This document shows, piece by piece, positions 55,188-64,000 of a DNA stretch of 64,000 nucleotides. The notes below the pieces were generated by a model. It was not told where the DNA came from, made no database searches, and saw nothing but the letters and a program-made list of their open reading frames with translations. Both the position numbers and the translations under genes were made by a program. Source of the DNA: Mycobacterium pseudokansasii (GTDB taxonomy: Bacteria > Actinomycetota > Actinomycetes > Mycobacteriales > Mycobacteriaceae); assembly GCF_900566075.1 (NCBI RefSeq), contig NZ_UPHU01000001.1, positions 4,216,325 to 4,280,324 on the forward strand, written 5' to 3'. Position 1 is the first letter of the stretch, and every line of letters begins with the position of its first letter.

Positions 55188-56399
55188 ATGTGTAACGCCG
55201 ACGTCAAGGGCTCATGCGCAGCCGACTTCGGCAAAGTACGTGACGAGTTCGAGCGCAACTTCGAGTTGGGTCACGAAGTCGGCGCGGCAGTCGCCGTATG
55301 GGTGGACGGCAATCTCGTCGTCAACCTCTGGGGCGGTTCGGCGGACGCAGCCGGTACCCGGCCGTGGCGACAGGACACCCTGACCAACGTGCTGTCCGGC
55401 ACAAAGGGCCTGGCGGCCACCTGTATCCACCAACTCGCCGATCGCGGTGAGCTGGACCTACAGGCACCGGTGGCCCGCTATTGGCCCGAGTTCGGGAAAA
55501 AGGGCAAGGAAGCCGTGACCGTGGCCATGGTGCTGAGCCACCGATCCGGCGTGATCGGACCGAACAAGCGACTGAGCTGGGAGCAAGTCACTGATTGGGA
55601 CTTCGTCTGCGATCAGCTGGCTGCGGCGGAACCATGGTGGGAGCCGGGCACTGCTCAGGGCTACCACATGACCACGTTCGGTTTCATTCTCGGCGAAGTG
55701 TTTCGCCGGATCACCGGTCGCACGATCGGCCACTACTTGCGCACCGAGATCGCCGAACCGATCGGCGCCGACATCCACATCGGCCTGCCCCGATACGAAC
55801 AGCATCGCTGTGCCGACATGGTGAACGAGCCGAAGGTGCGCGGGATGCTCGCCGACGTGCAAGCCCCCGACTGCCCGGCCAGCCTGGACGAACACCCCAA
55901 GGCCGCGCTATCGGTCTCGATGGGATTCGCCCCCGCCGACGAAGTCGGCAACAACGACATGCAACTGTGGCGTGAGCTGGAGTTCCCCGGCACCAACGGC
56001 CTGGTCTCGGCCTTGGGTTTGGCGACGTTTTACAACGCGCTCGCTCAGGAGAAGCTGCTCAGCCGTGAACACATGGACCTGGTCCGAGTGTCGCAAGGCG
56101 GCTTCGACACCGATCTGGTGCTTGGTCCGCGGGTAGCCGATCACGGCTGGGGGTTGGGCTACATGCTCAACCAGCGCGCCGTCAACGGCCCCAATCCGCG
56201 AACATTCGGCCACGGCGGCCTGGGTGGTTCGTTCGGGTTCGTCGATCTGGAACACGGGATCGGCTACGCGTACGTGATGAACCGCTACGACGCCAGTAAG
56301 GCCAACGCCGACCCGCGCAGCGTCGCCCTGAGCAACGAGGTCTACGCGACGCTCGGTGTCGCGCCGCGCCGACCCGGCCTCGCGATTCGCCGACCATAG
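55188..56399 (+). CDS. lipP: serine beta-lactamase-fold esterase/lipase
   Basis: 403 residues, Rv2463-like. Class C beta-lactamase/family VIII esterase fold with the SxxK motif S70-G-T-K73 as nucleophile and base. HGGLGGSFGF near 345 is in the position of the KTG-type motif. Hydrolyses ester or possibly lactam bonds; natural substrate unknown. No signal peptide. ATG 55188 with ggggg upstream, directly behind tRNA-Gly. Confidence 0.9.
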   Translation: MCNADVKGSCAADFGKVRDEFERNFELGHEVGAAVAVWVDGNLVVNLWGGSADAAGTRPWRQDTLTNVLSGTKGLAATCIHQLADRGELDLQAPVARYWPEFGKKGKEAVTVAMVLSHRSGVIGPNKRLSWEQVTDWDFVCDQLAAAEPWWEPGTAQGYHMTTFGFILGEVFRRITGRTIGHYLRTEIAEPIGADIHIGLPRYEQHRCADMVNEPKVRGMLADVQAPDCPASLDEHPKAALSVSMGFAPADEVGNNDMQLWRELEFPGTNGLVSALGLATFYNALAQEKLLSREHMDLVRVSQGGFDTDLVLGPRVADHGWGLGYMLNQRAVNGPNPRTFGHGGLGGSFGFVDLEHGIGYAYVMNRYDASKANADPRSVALSNEVYATLGVAPRRPGLAIRRP

Positions 56400-56444
56400 G
56401 CCACGAAAGCCGTTCGGCAGCATGCGGTTTGACCGAACCTCGGC

Positions 56445-56609
56445 TTATCGTCCGCCCCCGGGCCCTCCCGGGCCAGGCCCTTCACTCGAGTGGGGTCCCC
56501 TTCCACGCCAGTTGTCGTGGCAGATGTTCCAGTCCCAGTTTTTGCCCCAGCCGGGATCCCAGAAGTCGCCCGGGCACCACCATTGCGGGATGGGCGATGG
56601 CTGCGCACT
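56445..56609 (-). pseudogene. possible remnant of a small secreted Cys/Trp-rich protein
   Basis: Directly after the glycosylase stop, in the same frame, codons read on for 54 residues to a taa at 56445. The stretch contains QWWCPGDFWDPG followed by WDWNICHDNW and a Gly/Pro-rich end. That WCPG...WD...CH.W pattern is what I remember from small exported mycobacterial proteins. There is no start codon or signal peptide, so it looks like a 3' fragment. Uncertain; could be coincidence or a readthrough extension. Confidence 0.4.
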
Positions 56610-57416
56610 TCACCGTTGGCAGGCCGGGCACCAGAACACGGTGCGGCCTTCCATCTCGGCAGCAAGCACCGTCGTCCCGCAGAGTCGGCATGGGTCGCCT
56701 GCGCGCCGATAGACGTAGGTGCGCGGCCGGCCCGGCTGGTACGACGGGGCGCCGTGATCGTGCTCGGCCCGGACGGCAATGATCTTGCCGCGCCGCAGAC
56801 CTACCTTCATCAACGCCACCAGGTCGGTCCACGCCGCGTCGAACTCTGCCTCGGTGATCCGCTGACCGGTCCGGTAGGGGTCGATGCGGTGACGGAACAG
56901 CAGCTCGCTGCGAAAGACGTTGCCCACCCCTGCCATCACCGTCTGGTCCATCAGGAGGGCCCCAATGGGCCTGCGGGACTTAATGATTCGGGCCCACGCC
57001 CACGACGGGTCAGCGTCCGGGCGCAACGGGTCGGGGCCTAGCCGGGCAACCACATCGGCGACTTGGCTCTCGTCGATCACCTCGCATACCGTCGGGCCGC
57101 GTAGGTCGGTGCCGTATTCGGCGCCGACCATGCGCATCCGCACCTGTCCCACCGGTTCGGGAAGATGATCGGCCGCCGGGCGTGCCCATTCGGTGAAGGT
57201 GCCGTAGAGCCCGAGATGCACATGGACGATCCCGCCGCCCTGGTAGTGATGGAACAGGTGTTTGCCCCACACGCTGGTTCGCCGGAGGACCCGGCCGTCC
57301 ACCGCGGCCGCCGATTCGGCGAAGCGGCCCTGTGGGCTGGATACCGCCACCGGCGCGCCGGCGAAACGGCGCTTATGCAGCCGGGCCAACCGGTGCAAGG
57401 TATGCCCTTCTGGCAC
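56610..57416 (-). CDS. nei: Fpg/Nei-family DNA glycosylase
   Basis: 268 residues, Rv2464c-like. Removes oxidised bases and nicks the strand. Catalytic Pro2-Glu3 (start PEGHTLHRLA), the helix-two-turn-helix NVFRSELLFRHRIDP, and a C-terminal four-cysteine zinc finger (CRLCG ... CPACQ). GTG 57416 start, required so that Pro is residue 2. 44 bases downstream of rpiB on the same strand. Confidence 0.94.
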   Translation of the reverse strand: MPEGHTLHRLARLHKRRFAGAPVAVSSPQGRFAESAAAVDGRVLRRTSVWGKHLFHHYQGGGIVHVHLGLYGTFTEWARPAADHLPEPVGQVRMRMVGAEYGTDLRGPTVCEVIDESQVADVVARLGPDPLRPDADPSWAWARIIKSRRPIGALLMDQTVMAGVGNVFRSELLFRHRIDPYRTGQRITEAEFDAAWTDLVALMKVGLRRGKIIAVRAEHDHGAPSYQPGRPRTYVYRRAGDPCRLCGTTVLAAEMEGRTVFWCPACQR

Positions 57417-57460
57417 GGCAGTCTTTGTCCGGTCTCAGGGTCTGGTCTCAGGGCCTGCTC

Positions 57461-57949
57461 TCAGGCCACCGCACCGGGTACCGGCGGCGCTTGGTGAGTG
57501 CGCTCGTATTCGGCGAGAATGTCGATTCGGCGCTGATGGCGTTCGGCTTTGGACCATTGCGCGGACACAAAGGCGTCGACGATCGCCAGCGCCTCGGCGA
57601 CGGTGTGCATGCGGCCGCCGATGCCGATCAGCTGAGCGTTGTTGTGTTCCCGGGCCAGCGACGCCGTCTCGACACTCCACGCCAGCGCGCACCGCGCGCC
57701 GGGCACCTTGTTGGCCGCGATTTGCTCACCATTGCCGGATCCCCCCAGCACGATGCCCAAGCTGCCCGGATCGGCCACCGTCCGTTCCGCGGCGGCGATG
57801 CAAAACGCCGGATAGTCGTCGTCGGCGTCGTAGCTGAAGGCGCCGCAGTCGACCGGTTCGTGTCCCGACGTTTTGAGGTGCTCGATGATGTGCTGCTTGA
57901 GTTCGAATCCGGCGTGGTCAGACCCCAGGTAGACGCGCATGCCCGACAT
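57461..57949 (-). CDS. rpiB: ribose-5-phosphate isomerase B
   Basis: 162 residues, same length as the M. tuberculosis enzyme. Interconverts ribose-5-phosphate and ribulose-5-phosphate. LGSDHAGFELKQHI carries the Asp-His pair. The GIVLGGSGNGEQIAANK loop has Ser where E. coli RpiB has its catalytic Cys and a downstream Glu, the mycobacterial variant. ATG 57949. 35 bases behind the nitroreductase homologue. Confidence 0.95.
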   Translation of the reverse strand: MSGMRVYLGSDHAGFELKQHIIEHLKTSGHEPVDCGAFSYDADDDYPAFCIAAAERTVADPGSLGIVLGGSGNGEQIAANKVPGARCALAWSVETASLAREHNNAQLIGIGGRMHTVAEALAIVDAFVSAQWSKAERHQRRIDILAEYERTHQAPPVPGAVA

Positions 57950-57984
57950 TGTGCCCGACCCGCCGCGGGTCGTTGGCGCCCGGC

Positions 57985-58596
57985 CTAATCGAACTCGGGG
58001 CGCTCGGTGCGAGTCCTCTTGAGCTCGAAGAAATGTGGGTAGGCGGCGAACGTCAAGGATGCGTCCCAGAGCTTGCCGGCCAGCTCGCCGCGAGGAATCT
58101 TCGACAGCACCGGTCCGAAGAACGCCACCCCGTTGACGTGAATGGTCGGCGTGCCCACGTCGTCACCCACGGCGTCCATACCAGCGTGGTGGCTCTTACG
58201 CAGGGTGTCATCGTAGGCATCGGTGGTAGCGGCTGCGGCCAGTTCGGCCGGAAGGCCGACCTCCGCCAACGATTGGGTGATGACCTCGTCGAGGTCCTTG
58301 TTTCCCTCGTTGTGAATCCGGGTGCCCATCGCGGTGTACAGCGGGGCCAACACGGCGGCGCCGTGGGCCTGCGCCGCGGCGATCGCCACCCGTACCGGTC
58401 CCCACGCCCTCTTCATGTTCTCGCGATACTGCTCAGGCAGCCCTTCGCGGTTTTCGTTGAGCACCGCCAAGCTCATGACGTGAAAATTCACCTCGATATC
58501 GCGGACCTTTCCCACCTCGAGAATCCAGCGCGACGTGATCCATGCCCACGGGCACAGCGGGTCGAACCAGAAATCGGCAACAGACTTTTCGGGCAT
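57985..58596 (-). CDS. mycothiol-dependent nitroreductase-like DsbA-family protein (Mrx-2/Rv2466c type)
   Basis: 203 residues of DsbA/thioredoxin fold. Rv2466c uses mycothiol to reduce oxidants and activates some prodrugs. The active-site segment [14 protein letters not shown] has CPWA where I recall CPWC in H37Rv, so only one redox cysteine remains there. cis-Pro loop GTPTIHVNG and ending [15 protein letters not shown] match the family. ATG 58596 is chosen for its ggagagg site. A SigH-type promoter lies about 55 bases upstream. Divergent from pepN. Confidence 0.92.
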   Translation of the reverse strand: MPEKSVADFWFDPLCPWAWITSRWILEVGKVRDIEVNFHVMSLAVLNENREGLPEQYRENMKRAWGPVRVAIAAAQAHGAAVLAPLYTAMGTRIHNEGNKDLDEVITQSLAEVGLPAELAAAATTDAYDDTLRKSHHAGMDAVGDDVGTPTIHVNGVAFFGPVLSKIPRGELAGKLWDASLTFAAYPHFFELKRTRTERPEFD

Positions 58597-58649
58597 ACTT
58601 GCGATCCTCTCCTGCAAAGTTCGAAGACGGTGAGAACACCGTCCAGCAC

Positions 58650-58676
58650 AACCCCGGCGGCGGTGCGGGTGTTCCC
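58650..58676 (-). promoter_or_regulatory. SigH-type promoter of the nitroreductase gene
   Basis: On the minus strand gggaaca (58670-58676) is followed after 17 bases by gtt (58650-58652), matching the mycobacterial SigH consensus gGGAAyA-N16/17-cGTT. 53 bases separate it from the ATG. Rv2466c is a known SigH-regulon gene. Confidence 0.72.
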
Positions 58677-58751
58677 GCGATCACGGCGATGCGGCGCCAC
58701 CCGAACCAGGAACCGTCGGAACCGGTGACGCCAGCCGATATGTTGGAGCCT

Positions 58752-61355
<2,604 letters not shown>

Positions 61356-61432
61356 CGCGCGCGTCGCGTCCGCGCCGGCAACGCGAACCGCCGCAGGTGC
61401 GCGCGGCCGCGCACGGTCGCGCGCGGGTGGAA

Positions 61433-61900
61433 TCACGCCGCCGAAATCCCGGCACTGATTACGCGGATCGCGCTGATCAGCCCGTCGATCAGGTGACCCT
61501 GCTCGAAGGCCGACGATGCGGCGGCCACGCCGAGCGGCGCCGCCGACTCGGCACCACGACCCCGCAGCGCCGAGCCGTAGACCACCTCGATGGCGGACTG
61601 GTTGGGCGAAACCGCGATCAGCACCGCGTCGTTGGGTGTGGGCACCTTCGCCAGAATCTCCCGCGCCCGTGCGGCGGTGTCATCACCCAGATCACCCAGG
61701 TAGACGGCGAAGCGAGCCCTGGACGCCCGCGAGCTGTAGACCAGCGCGTCGTCCAAAGCCACGAGGTCCTTGGTCGGGAACGGATAGTGCACCGACAGTT
61801 CCCCGGGCTCGGTGACCCCGGAGATCCGGCCGCTGCTGGTGATCACCCAGCCCTTCGGCAGATCGGTGGGTTCGATCGTCGCAACGTCACCACGTGCCAC
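61433..61900 (-). CDS. DUF5130/TPM-like conserved protein (Rv2468c type)
   Basis: 155 residues. [20 protein letters not shown] start, then a TPM-domain-like alpha/beta region ([42 protein letters not shown]) and a small C-terminal helix. GTG 61900 is chosen for ggaggtggcgcca upstream. It overlaps the end of the small membrane gene by 14 bases. Function unknown; the gene pair resembles accessory factors reported for the mycobacterial cytochrome aa3 complex, from memory only. Confidence 0.82.
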   Translation of the reverse strand: MARGDVATIEPTDLPKGWVITSSGRISGVTEPGELSVHYPFPTKDLVALDDALVYSSRASRARFAVYLGDLGDDTAARAREILAKVPTPNDAVLIAVSPNQSAIEVVYGSALRGRGAESAAPLGVAAASSAFEQGHLIDGLISAIRVISAGISAA

Positions 61901-62114
61901 TGGCGCCACCTCCAACCGAGATCTCCGACGAAGCATGCCCAGCGTGGGAGCCACCGACATCTTCGTCGGTCGCGGCCCACAGGATCGGGGGATGTGTCCA
62001 ACGCTCCGGCATTTCATAGGTTGCCGGGTGCGGTCCCTTGCGGGTGAAGATCATCAATGCCAGCACGACCACCAGCAACAGCGGGATTCCGACGAACAAG
62101 AGGTGAATCTCCAT
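61887..62114 (-). CDS. small single-TM membrane protein
   Basis: 75 residues from ATG 62114 (GTG 62123 is an alternative). One transmembrane helix (about 5-24, [19 protein letters not shown]) then a conserved-looking [28 protein letters not shown] segment and a Gly/Ser tail. It shares 14 bases with the downstream DUF5130-like gene, so both are probably one functional unit. Possibly related to the CtaJ-type subunit of the cytochrome supercomplex; low certainty. Confidence 0.75.
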   Translation of the reverse strand: MEIHLLFVGIPLLLVVVLALMIFTRKGPHPATYEMPERWTHPPILWAATDEDVGGSHAGHASSEISVGGGASGTW

Positions 62115-62177
62115 AGCGTTCACGACGCAAACCGTATCCCACCGAGGGCCGGTCAGGGCACTGAGGACAGCAGAAAA

Positions 62178-62852
62178 TCAGGCCGCGCCTTCACCGAGGT
62201 ATCGCTCCCACGACGGGTCCAGCTCTTTGACCGTCGACAGCAGCCGCCAGTGCTGCCCGGTCGGCGGCAGCGGCTTGCGGCGCAGTGACCAACCGAGTTC
62301 GGTCAGCAGCTTGTCGCCCTTGCGGTGATTGCATGTCGAGCAGCACGCGACGCAGTTCTCCCACGAGTGCTCACCCCCACGGCTGCGTGGCACCACATGG
62401 TCGACCGTATCGGCCTTTGCCCCGCAATAGGCGCAGCAGAAGCGATCGCGGTGCATCAGCGCAGCACGGGTCATCGGGACGCGGGCCCGATAGGGAACCC
62501 GGACGTAGGTTCGCAGCTGGATGACCGATGGCACCACGATCGAGCTGGTCGCCGAGTGGATGACCGGTCCGGCGGGGTCGTCGTGGACCACGTCGGCCTT
62601 ACCGCAGATCACCATCACGACCGCCCGGCGCATCGGCAACGCGGTGAGCGGCTCGTAGGTGGAGTTCAGCAGCAAGACCCGCCGGCGGTTCCAGATCGAT
62701 GCGCTCTCTGAGCGGTTGGGCGGATGGGTTTCGACCCCCAGGGCGGGTCGGTGGGAGTGGGCACTGTGCAGGCATGACGCGGTTGCAGGCCCTGTTCCGC
62801 CTGCCGCGGCACCGCTATTGCGGTGGCTGCGGCGCTTTTTGCCCTGCGCCAT
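62178..62852 (-). CDS. HNH endonuclease (Rv2469c-like)
   Basis: 224 residues. The C-terminal HNH motif is intact: FCCAYCGAKADTVDHVVPRS followed by GGEHSWENCVACCSTCNHRKGD, with DH, N and the CxxC pairs for zinc. The basic N-terminus (MAQGKKRRSHRNS) suggests nucleic-acid binding. Cellular role unknown; conserved as a single-copy gene in mycobacteria. ATG 62852 with gcggaggatct upstream; longer frames lack support. Confidence 0.92.
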   Translation of the reverse strand: MAQGKKRRSHRNSGAAAGGTGPATASCLHSAHSHRPALGVETHPPNRSESASIWNRRRVLLLNSTYEPLTALPMRRAVVMVICGKADVVHDDPAGPVIHSATSSIVVPSVIQLRTYVRVPYRARVPMTRAALMHRDRFCCAYCGAKADTVDHVVPRSRGGEHSWENCVACCSTCNHRKGDKLLTELGWSLRRKPLPPTGQHWRLLSTVKELDPSWERYLGEGAA

Positions 62853-63094
62853 AGATCCTCCGCGGAACAGTCCACCATGATTCTTGGCCGACCGCACGCC
62901 AATTGCCTGGACCACGCCGTGTCGATCGGGTGAACGCCGGGGTTCCTGGCCCGATCCCGGCCCGATCCTGGCCCGATCTTGCCCGACGGATACCGCCGGT
63001 GGCCGTCGGCAGCGGCGGTAGCGGAGTGCAACACTGGCATCACTTATCGAGATCCCGCTGTGCAATCCGGCGGTCAAGAAGAGGAGCTGACGAC

Positions 63095-63832
63095 ATGCCG
63101 GGTGGTGCGGGTCCGCCAGGTGATCCCGGTAATGAGGACACGACGGCAGAACGCTATCGCCACACCGCGCGAAACCCGCTCACTCCGCGTGCCGCCGTGG
63201 CGGAGCTGCTCGCCTCGATGAATCGCGTCATCGAAATCACCGAGCCAGACCCACAGTTGCCGGCAGCGCTGGGTTTCTCGCGATCCAGACAAGCCGCGCT
63301 GGCCGCCAAGCGCGGGATAACGAAAGGTTTGGCTGAACGAGATGCCGCCGATCGCGCCGAGCCGCGGCGCCGAGAACTGCCCGAACGGCTCCAGAGCGCA
63401 CTGCGAGCGATAGATGACTGCATTTCCGGGATGCAGCACCTCGACGGGAAAAGGTTGGAGATCGCCGCCGCCGCTCGCCAGGAAGGCTTCGTGGTGGCAT
63501 CAGACGGCTGCGTCAGCATCGGCACAGCACATCAGCGCTCGGTGGGCGACGAGGCCACCATGCGCCGCGCCCGCTACGAGCATCGCCTCATGTCAGTGCT
63601 CGCGGAGATGGCTGCGGTGCAGGAGCGCTCGGTGGCCACGATCACCGAACGATTGGGCGCCGACGAACCGGGCATACCCTGGTCCTTCGTCGAGTGCGCC
63701 AAGGCTGGGGTCGAACTGAGCACTTTCGAAACGGGTGGCGCAGGCCTGCCGCCGTCGCCGCTGCGCGATCTGTTGGACCGGCTTGCTGCCGACATGGCGA
63801 GCGCCAAGCGACGATTCGCCGCCAACCTCTAG
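63095..63832 (+). CDS. unrecognised helical protein upstream of glbO
   Basis: 245 residues, mostly alpha-helical and highly charged (about 35-130: RAAVAELLASMNRVIEI, AERDAADRAEPRRRELPERLQSALRAIDDCI). A middle beta-like part (GFVVASDGCVSIGTAHQRS) and a second helical hairpin (about 155-245) follow. The size, helical repeats and mid-domain recall ESX-associated secreted proteins, but no WxG or YxxxD motif is seen, so this is only a resemblance. Start ATG 63095 has gaggag upstream. I do not recall a gene here in H37Rv. 65 bases before glbO, same strand. Confidence 0.75.
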   Translation: MPGGAGPPGDPGNEDTTAERYRHTARNPLTPRAAVAELLASMNRVIEITEPDPQLPAALGFSRSRQAALAAKRGITKGLAERDAADRAEPRRRELPERLQSALRAIDDCISGMQHLDGKRLEIAAAARQEGFVVASDGCVSIGTAHQRSVGDEATMRRARYEHRLMSVLAEMAAVQERSVATITERLGADEPGIPWSFVECAKAGVELSTFETGGAGLPPSPLRDLLDRLAADMASAKRRFAANL

Positions 63833-63897
63833 GAATGGTCGGACCGGAGGCGAAGGTGAGATCGACATCACGCGACGTCGGCGATTCATAGACCACA

Positions 63898-64000
63898 ATG
63901 GAAGCAATGGAACCGCAACAACAATCCTTCTACGACGCCGTGGGCGGCGCCAAGACATTCGACGCGATCGTGTCACGCTTCTACGAACAGGTCGCCGAAG
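63898..64000 (+). CDS. glbO: truncated hemoglobin O, 5' end (window edge)
   Basis: Only 34 codons are visible. [24 protein letters not shown] is the trHbO N-terminus of Rv2470. Group II truncated globins bind O2 and NO at the membrane-associated respiratory chain. Start may be ATG 63898 or ATG 63907. Confidence 0.93.
   Translation, partial: MEAMEPQQQSFYDAVGGAKTFDAIVSRFYEQVAE

Overview
The window is high-GC actinobacterial DNA from a Mycobacterium. Gene order from proA through rpfE, korAB, clpX, clpP1P2, tig, lipP, rpiB and pepN to glbO follows the Rv2427c-Rv2470 stretch of M. tuberculosis H37Rv as I remember it, and many proteins are near-identical in motif detail (NadE, RpfE, RpiB, PepN, GlbO). 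It is not H37Rv. Genes I expect from that genome (oxyR/ahpCD, PE25/PPE41, dctP, jefA, the transporter beside korA) are missing, and several accessory blocks are present instead. A non-tuberculous, probably slow-growing species fits; I cannot name it.

Left accessory half (1-29 kb). After the 5' end of proA and an amidohydrolase come two copies of a two-gene unit, each a HAMP/class III cyclase-like receptor translationally coupled (ATGA) to an MscS-type channel with a C-terminal cyclic-nucleotide-binding fold. Both copies run leftward and flank a rightward block: an MPT64-like secreted antigen, a proline-rich membrane protein, and a tightly overlapping MoxR AAA+ / DUF58 / membrane / VWA / TPR operon. 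Both cyclase domains and both nucleotide-binding domains have lost the residues that normally make or grip cyclic nucleotides. rbsK follows, then a GntR regulator divergent from a three-gene operon (isocitrate-lyase/PEP-mutase superfamily lyase plus aconitase-type large and small subunits) with a 26-bp palindrome between them. Next are a 13E12-type DUF222/HNH gene, nadE divergent from a sirtuin, and a P450 divergent from a TetR regulator with a palindrome on the P450 start codon.

Right conserved half (29-64 kb). proB-obg-rpmA-rplU and rne, ndk, a DUF4233 membrane protein, folC and valS form leftward housekeeping blocks. A LysM/bulb-lectin protein, a DUF937 protein, a saccharopine-dehydrogenase-like oxidoreductase and rpfE follow. 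After an AT-rich 1.1-kb gap come mobA-korB-korA, clpX, mmuM, clpP2-clpP1 (with a ClgR-type site), tig, tRNA-Pro, tRNA-Gly, lipP, a Nei/Fpg glycosylase, rpiB, a mycothiol-dependent nitroreductase homologue with a SigH-type promoter, pepN, a DUF5130-like protein with a small membrane partner, an HNH nuclease, an unrecognised helical protein and the 5' end of glbO.

The most promising system for follow-up is the duplicated pseudo-cyclase receptor/channel pair bracketing the MoxR operon. Ribosome-binding sites and overlapping start/stop codons were used to choose starts; where they conflict this is stated.
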